NCBI RefSeq assembly: GCF_000484535.1
Contig: NC_022600.1
Location: 2,170,001-2,234,000, forward strand
Direction of reading: 5' to 3'
Source: Gloeobacter kilaueensis JS1
Lineage (GTDB): Bacteria > Cyanobacteriota > Cyanobacteriia > Gloeobacterales > Gloeobacteraceae
Length of the DNA stretch: 64,000 bases
Of the stretch, positions 6,795 to 15,730 are shown one piece after another. Numbering within the stretch: the first letter of the stretch is position 1; every line of letters starts with the position of its first letter. The notes under the pieces were generated by a model. The model saw only the letters and a program-made list of their open reading frames with translations. It did no database searches and was not told the DNA's origin. The position numbers and the translations under genes were made by a program.

Positions 6795-9089
6795 ATGGCC
6801 AAATCGCTCGTTATTGTCGAATCTCCAGCCAAAGCCAAGACAATCAGCAAGATTCTCGGTAAAAACTTTATCGTCAAAGCTTCTGCCGGGCACATCCGCG
6901 ATCTGCCGCAAAAGGAGATGGGCGTGGATGTCAAAAAAGATTTTGCGCCAAAGTACGTAGTCATTCCTAAAAAAGAGGACGTCGTCGAGGAGTTGCGGGG
7001 GGCGGCGCGGGGGGCCGAGCGCGTCTACCTCGCCCCGGACCCGGATCGCGAAGGGGAAGCGATCGCCTGGCACCTTTCTCAGATTCTCGAAATCCCGGAC
7101 GACCGGCTGCAGCGCATCGAATTCCACGAGATTACCCAGCAGGCGATCCGCAACGCCGTCGCCCACCCGCGCCACATCGACATCAACCGGGTCGATGCCC
7201 AGCAGGCCCGCCGCATCCTCGATCGGCTGGTGGGCTACAAGCTCAGCCCGCTCTTGTGGAAGAAGGTGCAGCGCGGCCTCTCGGCGGGCCGGGTGCAGTC
7301 GGTGGCGGTGCGGCTATTGTGCGACCGTGAAAAGGACATCCAGGCGTTCGTGAGCGAAGAGTACTGGACGATCCACGGCCAGTTTCGCCAGGCATCCTCC
7401 GAGCAGGCGGCGGCCTTTACGGCGGATCTGGTGCGCTGGGCCGGTAAAAAACCTGATCTGTCCACAGAGCAGGCGGCTCAGGCAGTGGTCCAATCTCTGG
7501 CGGGAGCGGCAGCCCAGGTCGAATCGGTCAAGACCCGCGAGCGCGCCCGCGAGCCCCAGCCGCCCTTTATCACGAGCACCCTCCAGCGCGAGGCGGCCTC
7601 CGCCCTCAACCTCACCGTCAAACGGACGATGGCCATCGCCCAGCAACTGTACGAGGGCATCGAACTGGGAGAAGAGGGACCGTCGGGGCTCATCACCTAC
7701 ATGCGCACCGACAGCACCCGGATCGCCGAAGAAGCGCAAGATGCAACCCGCGAATTTATCCAGAGCGCCTACGGCAAACCCTACCTGCCCGCCCGCCGCC
7801 GCCAGTACGGTGCCAAAAAGGGAGCCCAGGACGCCCACGAGTGCATCCGGCCCACCGACATCAACAACACCCCCGATCGGATCAAAAAATCCCTTACTCC
7901 GGATCAGTTCAAGCTCTATCGCCTGATCTGGCAGCGCTTCATCGCCTCGCAGATGGCAGCGGCAACCCTTGAGACCCGCACGGTCGAAATTGCCGCCAGA
8001 GTGCCGGGTAGCCGCCACGAAGGGTTGTTTCGCGTCGCTGTGACCCGCACCCTCTTCGACGGTTACACCCGCGTCTACGAAGAAGCGCGCGAAGAAAACG
8101 CTCCCGAGGACGAATCGGCCTCTGCCGCTCCGGTGCTCGCCGAGGGCGAGGCGCTCGTATTGCTCGCGGTCGAACCCCGTCAGCACTTTACCCAGCCGCC
8201 GCCCCGCTACTCCGAAGCGACCCTGGTCAAGGCGCTCGAAGAGCAGGGCATCGGTCGCCCCAGCACCTACGCTCCGACGATCGCCACCATCCAGGAGCGC
8301 GGCTACGTCAACAAGGAGGGCCGCAGCCTGGTGCCCACCGACCTGGGGATGAAGGTCAACGAGGAACTGGTCCAGCATTTTCCAAATATCGTCGATACGC
8401 GCTTTACAGCGACGATGGAAGCGCAGCTCGACGAGGTCGAGAAGGGCTCCCAGCGCTGGACGCAGCTACTCGCCGATTTTTATGGGCCATTTATCGAGAC
8501 ACTCAAGGTCGCCGACGAAGAGATGAAGAAGGTGGTGATCGTCACCGACTATCTCTGCGAGCGCTGCGGACGGCCACTGCTCAACCGCTATGGCCGCTTC
8601 GGCAACTTTTTAGGCTGCTCGGGCTATCCGGAGTGCGAATTTACCCACCAGCTCACCCGCGACAATAAGCCCGTACCCAAGGACCGGCCCGCCGAGGGCG
8701 TGCGCTGCAACCACTGCAGCCACGAGCCGATGACGATCACCTACGGTCGCTACGGCGAATATCTCAAGTGTCCGGCCTGCGGCAAGAGCCAGCCCAAATC
8801 CACCGGCATCGAGTGCCCCAAGTGCCACAAAGGGCACATCGTCGAGCGCCGATCCAAGATGGGCAAGACCTTCTACGGCTGCGATCAATACCCCGACTGC
8901 GACTTTGTGCTCTGGAGCAAGCCCCTCGAAAAACCCCGTTGTCCGGAGTGCGATTCGATCTTGCTCTTCAAGCCCCGCAAGCGCGGCGAGGACATGGTCG
9001 CCTGCAGCCACTGCAAGTTCGTCGCCCCGGCCTCCGAGATTCTGCCGGAGAGCGAGCAGGCCGAGGCAGAAGAGTTGCTGACGGGCTAG
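6795..9089 (+). CDS. topA: DNA topoisomerase I
   Basis: Type IA topoisomerase that relaxes negative supercoils. With the ATG at 6795 the protein begins MAKSLVIVESPAKAKTI, the canonical TopA start; an in-frame upstream start at 6762 would add 11 unrelated residues and is rejected. The Toprim acidic motif is PDPDREGE (81-88) and the active tyrosine is Y302 in TYMRTDSTR. The C-terminus holds several four-cysteine zinc modules (CERCGRP...CSGYPEC, CNHCS...CPACGK, CPKCHKG...CDQYPDC, CPECDS...CSHC). A plausible -10 (TATGAT, about 6692-6697) lies upstream. It ends 6 bases from the convergent DUF4142 gene. Confidence 0.97.
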   Translation: MAKSLVIVESPAKAKTISKILGKNFIVKASAGHIRDLPQKEMGVDVKKDFAPKYVVIPKKEDVVEELRGAARGAERVYLAPDPDREGEAIAWHLSQILEIPDDRLQRIEFHEITQQAIRNAVAHPRHIDINRVDAQQARRILDRLVGYKLSPLLWKKVQRGLSAGRVQSVAVRLLCDREKDIQAFVSEEYWTIHGQFRQASSEQAAAFTADLVRWAGKKPDLSTEQAAQAVVQSLAGAAAQVESVKTRERAREPQPPFITSTLQREAASALNLTVKRTMAIAQQLYEGIELGEEGPSGLITYMRTDSTRIAEEAQDATREFIQSAYGKPYLPARRRQYGAKKGAQDAHECIRPTDINNTPDRIKKSLTPDQFKLYRLIWQRFIASQMAAATLETRTVEIAARVPGSRHEGLFRVAVTRTLFDGYTRVYEEAREENAPEDESASAAPVLAEGEALVLLAVEPRQHFTQPPPRYSEATLVKALEEQGIGRPSTYAPTIATIQERGYVNKEGRSLVPTDLGMKVNEELVQHFPNIVDTRFTATMEAQLDEVEKGSQRWTQLLADFYGPFIETLKVADEEMKKVVIVTDYLCERCGRPLLNRYGRFGNFLGCSGYPECEFTHQLTRDNKPVPKDRPAEGVRCNHCSHEPMTITYGRYGEYLKCPACGKSQPKSTGIECPKCHKGHIVERRSKMGKTFYGCDQYPDCDFVLWSKPLEKPRCPECDSILLFKPRKRGEDMVACSHCKFVAPASEILPESEQAEAEELLTG

Positions 9090-9095
9090 AAAGCT

Positions 9096-9737
9096 CTACT
9101 TCGGCGTCTTTGCTGCCGGTTTCTGGGCTGCCTGTTGGGCCTTGTTCTGGGCTGTCACTGCCGCCGCAATCACTTTAGCGACTGGGGCCACCTTCGCCTG
9201 CTGGGCTTTTACTTTTTCGAGATTCTGGCTTGCGAGAGTTTTGATCTCGGCGTCTTCTGTCTTCTCCAGCTGGGGTTGAAGTGTTTCGGCAAGAGCTTGA
9301 TCGTCGCTGTTGAGCGCATCGAGGTACGCCTGATCAAACAGGGGCGTGCGCAGATCCGACAGGCGGCTGTCGATGTCGAGCAGCGCCTCGCGCGCAGTGC
9401 TGGAGAGCGTCCGCGCCGAGCGGGGCAGTTTGAGCTGCCGCAGCTGGGCCAGTTCCGTTAATTTGCGATCGAGGGTGCTGTACTCGATGAGCCGCTGGCG
9501 GGCGTAGCCTACGAGTTGAGAATTGGTGCTCAGTTGCATCGCCAGTTGGGCCAGGGCAATCTGGCGGATGTTGTACTCAGCGAGGGTGCGCAAAATCGAA
9601 GCGTCCGCTTCAGAAGTGCTCTGACGCCGCTCCGGCGATGGTCTGTTGCCTTCGGAAGCGGGTAGCTGGGCAACCACAGGCGTCGCGCCCAAAAGTCCAA
9701 CCACCAGACCGAGGGGGAGCAAAAAAAATCTGGGCAT
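9096..9737 (-). CDS. Secreted DUF4142-like helical protein
   Basis: 213 aa. A signal peptide is clear at the N-terminus (FFLLPLGLVVGLLGATPVVA, cleavage after AQ about residue 24). The mature part is an all-helical DUF4142-type (ferritin-like) domain, about residues 45-185, with LAEYNIRQIALAQLAMQ and QAYLDALNSDDQALAE. The tail is Ala/Gln/Lys-rich and low in complexity (about 185-213). The protein is exported to the periplasm; function is unknown for the family. The call is by pattern of helices and conserved positions, so moderate. Confidence 0.65.
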   Translation of the reverse strand: MPRFFLLPLGLVVGLLGATPVVAQLPASEGNRPSPERRQSTSEADASILRTLAEYNIRQIALAQLAMQLSTNSQLVGYARQRLIEYSTLDRKLTELAQLRQLKLPRSARTLSSTAREALLDIDSRLSDLRTPLFDQAYLDALNSDDQALAETLQPQLEKTEDAEIKTLASQNLEKVKAQQAKVAPVAKVIAAAVTAQNKAQQAAQKPAAKTPK

Positions 9738-9809
9738 AAGCTATTCACCGTGAGGGAAAGCGCTCCAGCCGGGGCAGATCCTGCCCACCGCCGGTCGCTG
9801 AATCGGGTT

Positions 9810-10715
9810 TTAAGGTTGCTTCCTACCGTAGCGCAGCTTGCTGTCGATAAACATCCGGTGCGTCACCTTCAGCCCGAGCGCCATCCCCCGAATCGTCTCG
9901 GTCTCCTCGTCATCGATCGTGCCGTCGGTGGCAGCCAGACAAAACAGCAGCTCGACCAGGCCCAGAGCGAGGGGGCGGTCCGCATAATTTTCTACCCCCC
10001 GCACCAGCCGCGCCCGGTCCAGGCTCCGCACGTAGGGATCGCTGAGCATCTGCTCGACGAATTCGGCCTGCTCGTCTTCGAGGCGCAGGCACTCGCGGAT
10101 GCAGGAGGTGGCAGCAGGCAGGGGTCTTTTTAATTCACCCCAGGTACAACCGGCGAGGGCACCGACGAACAGCAGCGCCCGCTGCCTGTCGCTCGGTTGC
10201 CCGCCTGCCTTGAGATGGCGGGCAAAGTCACCACCGGGGTGATCGCGCTCCTTCCACAGCCAGAGCAGTTCCGCTTCCAGTTCCGCCAGGTGGGCGTCCG
10301 CCGAGCGCTGGATCTTGAAGGGCCGGACGGCAAAAAAGCCGCGCAATCGGTTGGCAAACAATCCCAGATCGCCGGCGCTGGCAAAAAGAGCGCTCACCTC
10401 CTCCAGAAAGCGTTTTTCGGCTTCGTCTAAGCGCTCATCGGCGCAGGCAAGCTGCCGCAGCCGCTCCAGGGCCACTTCCCGCTCCTCGGGCCTGTGGGCG
10501 GCCTCGACCAGCTCGCGGCTGAACGCTTCGGCCTGTTGCCTCGTCGTGGGCTGCTCAAGGTAGTAGCGCAGGTAGTTGCATTGCTGCTCGCTGAGCGAAA
10601 ATTCGGCCATCCACCGGCGCACCAGAGCCCGCTCGCTCTCGCTGAACTCGCCATCCGCCCAGCCAATCGCAATCAACACCTTGAGTAGAGCGAGCTGAAA
10701 GGGGCTGGCAGCCAT
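9810..10715 (-). CDS. TerB-like (tellurite resistance family) helical protein
   Basis: 301 aa with two regions that look like TerB domains. The first, about 5-95, has KVLIAIGWADGEFSESERAL and CADERLDEAEKRFLEEV. The second, about 200-290, has LVELLFCLAATDGTIDDEE. The repeated hydrophobic-helix then (A/T)DG-(E/T)-acidic pattern is the TerB/TerB-C signature and resembles an EF-like acidic turn. There is no signal peptide or membrane helix, so it is probably cytosolic. No tellurite operon surrounds it; TerB domains occur in many stress and envelope contexts. Function unknown. Confidence 0.65.
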   Translation of the reverse strand: MAASPFQLALLKVLIAIGWADGEFSESERALVRRWMAEFSLSEQQCNYLRYYLEQPTTRQQAEAFSRELVEAAHRPEEREVALERLRQLACADERLDEAEKRFLEEVSALFASAGDLGLFANRLRGFFAVRPFKIQRSADAHLAELEAELLWLWKERDHPGGDFARHLKAGGQPSDRQRALLFVGALAGCTWGELKRPLPAATSCIRECLRLEDEQAEFVEQMLSDPYVRSLDRARLVRGVENYADRPLALGLVELLFCLAATDGTIDDEETETIRGMALGLKVTHRMFIDSKLRYGRKQP

Positions 10716-10939
10716 CGATGGGTCTCCAGGGCAACCCTTCCAGTCTAAAGATGCGCCCAGGCTCCCGCAAAGAAACGCGATATTGTTGCAATTTTTGAGC
10801 GTCCCTTCATCGTTGCTTACTTTTCTGAAAGCAGATGGTCAGCGGACCAATAAGTTTGACATTTTGCTCTTTCGGCCAGACTGCGGCTACCCATAGGATC
10901 GGCAAGGATAGCAATGATTTTATCCAGGAGAAACTTTTG

Positions 10940-11182
10940 GTGAATACGTTGAATTCTGTGCGGACAGCGTTCGTCTTCCAGGCCATTGCCAGCCTGTACC
11001 TGCTCGCCAATCTCTGGATTTTGCAGAGCCAGGCGGCGACGGTGCTATTCGGTGCGCTGATTTCAGGCAGCCTGCTCTTTAGCGTCTACGCCCTCGTCCA
11101 GGTGCAGCGCCACCACGGGCGGCAGCGCAAGGCCGCCATCGAGCGCACGAGCCCCTCGCGCGATCTGCTGGCCACGCACTGA
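10940..11182 (+). CDS. Small two-helix membrane protein
   Basis: 80 aa from GTG at 10940, chosen because AGGAG (10926-10930) precedes it by 9 bases; the frame is open further upstream but without a good ribosome site. Two hydrophobic helices are visible (about 9-26, FVFQAIASLYLLANLWIL; about 33-51, VLFGALISGSLLFSVYALV), followed by a basic tail (HHGRQRKAAIER) that should be cytosolic. I do not recognise the family. Confidence 0.55.
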   Translation: MNTLNSVRTAFVFQAIASLYLLANLWILQSQAATVLFGALISGSLLFSVYALVQVQRHHGRQRKAAIERTSPSRDLLATH

Positions 11183-11266
11183 TCCTTCGATCGGCCAAAC
11201 CCCGACAACCGCCTTAGAATAGGGCGAGCCATTGCGGCCCATCAGGTTGCTCTTTTTGGGGGTTGG

Positions 11267-13543
11267 ATGTTTCGACGCATTTGTTTGACCGGCCTGTGCC
11301 TGCTCGGTTTTTGCTTACCACTCCACGCTGGCCCCGATGCCGCAGGTTCTGCCGCATCGGGGCTTATTGGTTTTGATCGGGCGGATACAGATAAAGAGCG
11401 CGCCCTTGAAGCCCAGTTCGACAATCAGCTTCAAAAGGCGAACCTGAGCAACTCGCTTAACAAACTGGCGGCCCGGCCCCACCACGTCGGCTCCGCCGCC
11501 CAAAAAGACAATGCCGAATACCTGGCTTCTCAATTTCGCAGCTGGGGCTATCAGGTCGAAATCGAGCGCTTCGAGGCGCTTTTTCCGGAGCCAAAGACCC
11601 GCCTGCTGGAGCTGGTAGGCCCGACAAAATTCAAAGCAAAGCTGCGCGAGCCGGTGCTCAAGGCCGACCGCACCTCGGGGGCAGCCGGAGAGCTGCCAGT
11701 CTACAACGCCTACTCGATCGACGGCGATGTCACGGGCGAACTGGTCTATGTCAATTACGGGGTGCCCAAAGATTACGAAGAACTCGAGCGGCGCGGCATC
11801 GATGTAAAGGGCAAAATCGTGATCGCCCGTTACGGCGGTTCCTGGCGCGGCATCAAGCCCAAGGTAGCGGCGGAGCATGGGGCCATTGGCTGCATCATCT
11901 ACTCCGATCCCAAAGACGACGGCTACTACCAGGGCGACGTCTACCCCAAAGGTGCCTGGCGCAACCCCTACGGTGCCCAGCGCGGCTCGGTGGCCGATAT
12001 GCCCGTCTACCCCGGCGATCCGTTGACGCCCGACGTAGGGGCGACGCCAGGGGCAAAGCGCCTCGATCGATCTCAAGCAGCGACGCTCACCAAAATTCCG
12101 GTGCTGCCCATCGCCTACGCCGACGCCCTGCCGCTTTTGGGGGCGCTCGGCGGTCCTCTGGCCCCGGCGGAGTGGCGGGGCGCTCTGCCCATTCCCTACC
12201 ACCTCGGAGCGGGACCGGCTAAGGTCCATCTCAAGCTCAGCTTCGACTGGAAGCTGGTGCCGGTCTACGACGTGATCGCCCGTTTGCCCGGCAGCGAGCG
12301 GCCCGACCAGTGGATTATCCGGGGCAACCACTACGACGGCTGGGTGTTCGGCGCAAACGATCCATTGAGCGGAGCGGTGACACTGCTTGAAGAGGCGCGC
12401 GCCCTCTCTGAACTGGTAAAGGGGGGCTGGCGACCAAAGCGGACGATCGTCTTTGCCCTCTGGGACGGCGAGGAGCCGGGGCTTATCGGTTCGACCGAGT
12501 GGGTGGAGACCCACGCAGCGGAGCTGGATAAAAAGGCGGCCCTCTACATCAACACTGACTCGAACGCCCGTGGTTTTCTGGAGATGGGCGGCTCCCATAG
12601 CCTCGAGCACTTTTTTAACGAGGTGGCCCGCGACGTGCCGGATCCCGAAAAAAAGCTGCCCGTAAAGGACCGGCTGCGCGCTCAGCGCATCTACACTTCT
12701 AGCGGCGAGGAGCGGCGCGAAGTGCGCAACCGCTCAGATCTGAGGCTGGCGGCCCTGGGCTCCGGTTCGGACTATTCGCCTTTCTTGCAGCACCTGGGGA
12801 TCGCAAGCCTGAATCTGGGCTACGGCGGCGAAGGCCGGGGCGGCTCCTACCATTCGATCTACGACTCGATCGATCACTTCGAGCGCTTCATCGATCCGGG
12901 CTACCAGTACGGTCTGACCCTCGCCCAGACCAATGGTCGCCTGCTGTTGCGCGCTGCCGATGCCCAGGTGCTGCCTTTTGAATTCACGGGCCTCGCCGAC
13001 ACCCTCGAAAAGTACGTCAAAGAAGTCACTGCCCTTGAGAAGGATCTGAGGGAGGCGAGTCTCGAAAAAAATCGCCAGATCGAGGAGCGCACTTTCTTCG
13101 CCGTCGCCGACCCGACCGAGACCACGGTGATTCCCAAACCGGACGACGCTGTGCCCGAACTGGACTTTGCCCCGCTCAAAGCGGCGGCAGCAAAACTCAA
13201 AGCAAGTGCGGAGCGCTACCGGCTCGCTCTGGAAGCTTCTCAGAATAAACCGCTGCCCCCCACCCTCGATGCGGCTTTAATCGCGGTCGAGCGCTCGATG
13301 CTCAACCCGGCAGGTTTACCCCGCCGTCCCTGGTATCGGCACCAGTTCTACGCCCCTGGCTTTTATACCGGCTACGGCGTCAAGACACTCCCCGGCCTGC
13401 GCGAGGCGATCGAGGAGCGCCAGTGGCAGGAGGCGCGTACCCAGTTGCCGCTTTTGAGTGCCACCGTCGAGGGCGTCGCCGCCGCCATCGACCGGGCGAG
13501 CGCCATCCTCCAGCCCTACCAGAGCACTTCGGCTCTGCGGTAG
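11267..13543 (+). CDS. Secreted M28 metallopeptidase (glutamate carboxypeptidase II-like)
   Basis: 758 aa with a signal peptide (LTGLCLLGFCLPLHA). Architecture is that of the PSMA/NAALADase group: a PA domain (about 150-290), an M28 zinc peptidase core, and a C-terminal transferrin-receptor-like dimerisation helix bundle (about 640-750). Zinc ligands and catalytic residues are visible: H355 (GNHYDGWVFGANDPLSG, with the bridging Asp), EE in LWDGEEPGLIGSTEW, D in NTDSNARGF, and H in SYHSIYDSIDHF. All are intact, so it should be an active periplasmic or outer-surface peptidase. It stands alone between small genes. Confidence 0.9.
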   Translation: MFRRICLTGLCLLGFCLPLHAGPDAAGSAASGLIGFDRADTDKERALEAQFDNQLQKANLSNSLNKLAARPHHVGSAAQKDNAEYLASQFRSWGYQVEIERFEALFPEPKTRLLELVGPTKFKAKLREPVLKADRTSGAAGELPVYNAYSIDGDVTGELVYVNYGVPKDYEELERRGIDVKGKIVIARYGGSWRGIKPKVAAEHGAIGCIIYSDPKDDGYYQGDVYPKGAWRNPYGAQRGSVADMPVYPGDPLTPDVGATPGAKRLDRSQAATLTKIPVLPIAYADALPLLGALGGPLAPAEWRGALPIPYHLGAGPAKVHLKLSFDWKLVPVYDVIARLPGSERPDQWIIRGNHYDGWVFGANDPLSGAVTLLEEARALSELVKGGWRPKRTIVFALWDGEEPGLIGSTEWVETHAAELDKKAALYINTDSNARGFLEMGGSHSLEHFFNEVARDVPDPEKKLPVKDRLRAQRIYTSSGEERREVRNRSDLRLAALGSGSDYSPFLQHLGIASLNLGYGGEGRGGSYHSIYDSIDHFERFIDPGYQYGLTLAQTNGRLLLRAADAQVLPFEFTGLADTLEKYVKEVTALEKDLREASLEKNRQIEERTFFAVADPTETTVIPKPDDAVPELDFAPLKAAAAKLKASAERYRLALEASQNKPLPPTLDAALIAVERSMLNPAGLPRRPWYRHQFYAPGFYTGYGVKTLPGLREAIEERQWQEARTQLPLLSATVEGVAAAIDRASAILQPYQSTSALR

Positions 13544-13598
13544 AGGCCCGAGCGGGCAAAGCGATCTAGCATGAGAGCCGACGCGATGCGGCTCAGCC

Positions 13599-14510
13599 AT
13601 GGACGAGACACAGGTACTTTTTCAGCCACCGGGCTTTAGCTCTAAAGACGTGATCACCTCGCGCGGGCGCATCCGGTACTACGAATCGGGCACAGGAGCG
13701 CGGACGCTAGTTTTTTTGCACGGCTTTGGGGGCGGATCGTCCTCTTATGAGTGGTCGAGGATCTATCCCGCCTTTGCTTGTGATTATCGGGTGCTCGCTC
13801 TGGACCTGCCTGGCTGGGGGCTTTCTGAGCACCGCAGCGGCAATTATGTCCCTGAGGACTACCGGACGGCCATCGCTGAATTTATCGAGCGCACCAGCGC
13901 GGAGAAGGTGACGGCAATCGCCTCCAGCGTCGTTGCCGGGCTCACTTTCTGGCTTTCTGTCGAAAGGCCGGAATTGTTCGAGTGCATCGTCGCCGTCAAT
14001 CCTTCCGGACTGCGGGACTTTGGCAAAAAATACGACGGCAGTTTCTTTTCGTTTATCGAAAATCTGCCCCTCATCAACGAACTGGTCTACTCGCAGCTCA
14101 TCACCACCCGCTCCTCGATCCGCGACTTTTTGCGCAAGCGGCTATTTGTCCGCGAAAACCGGATCACCGAGGAGATGGTCGAAGCCTACTACACCTCCGC
14201 TTCCCAACCCGAAGGGCTGTGGGCGGCCTACTCGTTTCTTAAAGGCAACCTCGCCTTCGATCTGGCCGACTGGCTGCCGAAACTGAGCATTCCTGCTGCC
14301 ATTCTCTGGGGTGAAAAATCCCAGTACGAGGGACCGGATGTCGGTAGACGCCTGGCTGAACTCAGCCCCCAGGTCCGCTTCTTTGAGACGATTCAAGATA
14401 CCGGGCTCACGCCCCAACTGGAACTGCCGGCGACGACGATCGCGACCATCCACAAGGCGCTGGCTCTACTGGGAACAGCGGAGCCTGCTCCAGCCCCCGG
14501 CACACTTTGA
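13599..14510 (+). CDS. Alpha/beta fold hydrolase lacking the usual catalytic His
   Basis: 303 aa alpha/beta hydrolase. The oxyanion motif is FLHGFGGGSSSYEW (about 44-57) and the Asp-Pro strand is LALDLPGWGLS. The nucleophile elbow is unusual: AIASSVVAG rather than GxSxG, though a Ser is at the expected place. At the C-terminus the usual G-H-x-P-x-x-E-x-P reads DTGLTPQLELP, with Leu (CTC) where the catalytic His is expected. I recall similar cyanobacterial proteins with the same Leu, so this is more likely a family trait than a local mutation. Enzyme activity is doubtful; substrate unknown. Confidence 0.8.
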   Translation: MDETQVLFQPPGFSSKDVITSRGRIRYYESGTGARTLVFLHGFGGGSSSYEWSRIYPAFACDYRVLALDLPGWGLSEHRSGNYVPEDYRTAIAEFIERTSAEKVTAIASSVVAGLTFWLSVERPELFECIVAVNPSGLRDFGKKYDGSFFSFIENLPLINELVYSQLITTRSSIRDFLRKRLFVRENRITEEMVEAYYTSASQPEGLWAAYSFLKGNLAFDLADWLPKLSIPAAILWGEKSQYEGPDVGRRLAELSPQVRFFETIQDTGLTPQLELPATTIATIHKALALLGTAEPAPAPGTL

Positions 14511-14716
14511 GCCCTGCTTCCGCAGGTTGAGTCGTAGTTTCTGGAGTTTCCGTCACCCATCTGGAAGGAGTCAGTAGCAGCCTGGGCAGCTTCGGTGTTG
14601 AAGGAGGAAGTGCTGGCGTTGAGCGGCAGGCTGGGAGCAGTTGCCAGACCCAGGTAAAGATAGACCTATTCGAGACGTATTTGTCCAGCGGTCTGCGATT
14701 GAACCAGGACAGCGAC

Positions 14717-15730
14717 TCACTTGCCAAGGGCAATCTGAGCAGCACGATGATAAATCGGCCACAAAGTGTAGAGTGGACCGCCACTGAACATCATCCCGCG
14801 CTTACCAAAATCAAAGCTCTGAATGTAAGGATATTCTTTGACTGCTTGCTTGAGCAGATCGACCATTTGCGAACCCGGCATCTGCGATAGTTCGCGCATC
14901 TGGTCTTCACTTATACTTTCCATGAAATCTTCGATCTCATGTGCTCTGCTGGACAAATACTTCCTCACACGCTTGTAGCGATCTTTGATGGACTCAGGCT
15001 TGCGCCCATGATTGTTTGTCAATCGTTCCTTTTGCTCAGCAGTTAGATTCCAAATATCCATGTCTTCTTCCAAGGCAGGATACAGATAAATACCCCAGTA
15101 GTAATCGGCATAAAGCCGGGCAAAATCCGCTGAAAATTGGTTGATATCTTTGTGATAGACTAGATTACCTTCTGTAATTACGGGCCAAGTTCCTTCTGGA
15201 AAGAATGCTGCATGTTTGAACAGTGGCTCTTCTTTTTCGGTTAAACCACTGGCACGTAAGAAGAACTCAAAAAAGGCTTCGTCTAACATGAAACTTGCTT
15301 CTTCATCTACATCTAACGGTACTTCCAGCTCTTGCAGAATGTAGGGCTCGATAGCATTCTTTCGGGCTTCTACTAAATCCGTGATTGAAATTGATGAAGC
15401 AAAAACCCTGCCCCTATCCAGAAACTCGAAACCAGATCTAAACCAGCGGCCACAATGTGTGGCATTCAAACCGTAATAAGTTTTTGCAATCGTCTCATAA
15501 TTAAGCCAAACAGCCACCTTCTTATCTGATCCTATTGTGTCTTGGAGAATTTCATCTGCAGATAGGAGAAAGGCTTCTTTATCTATTTCTTCCTCATCCT
15601 GTACACTATTCTTGTATTGTTTAATATAAACCATGTTCCCCTTCTCTAGTAACCTTCTGAGGAGTTGCAAGTACATTTGAATAGAATCTTTTGCCTCTAC
15701 ACAAAATGCAAGAGTGCTTAGCTGGACCAC
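14717..15730 (-). CDS. Unknown protein, putative immunity partner
   Basis: 337 aa from a GTG start that lies inside the end of the upstream toxin-like gene (13-base overlap), so the two are coupled. The protein is acidic, mainly helical, without a signal peptide or membrane helices. No family recognised. The DNA is clearly AT-richer than the neighbouring housekeeping genes and uses A/T-ending codons, suggesting acquisition. Position directly after a toxin-type C-terminal module is the only reason for the immunity suggestion. An internal ATG at about 15634 (MVYIKQYKN) is an alternative start. Confidence 0.5.
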   Translation of the reverse strand: MVQLSTLAFCVEAKDSIQMYLQLLRRLLEKGNMVYIKQYKNSVQDEEEIDKEAFLLSADEILQDTIGSDKKVAVWLNYETIAKTYYGLNATHCGRWFRSGFEFLDRGRVFASSISITDLVEARKNAIEPYILQELEVPLDVDEEASFMLDEAFFEFFLRASGLTEKEEPLFKHAAFFPEGTWPVITEGNLVYHKDINQFSADFARLYADYYWGIYLYPALEEDMDIWNLTAEQKERLTNNHGRKPESIKDRYKRVRKYLSSRAHEIEDFMESISEDQMRELSQMPGSQMVDLLKQAVKEYPYIQSFDFGKRGMMFSGGPLYTLWPIYHRAAQIALGK

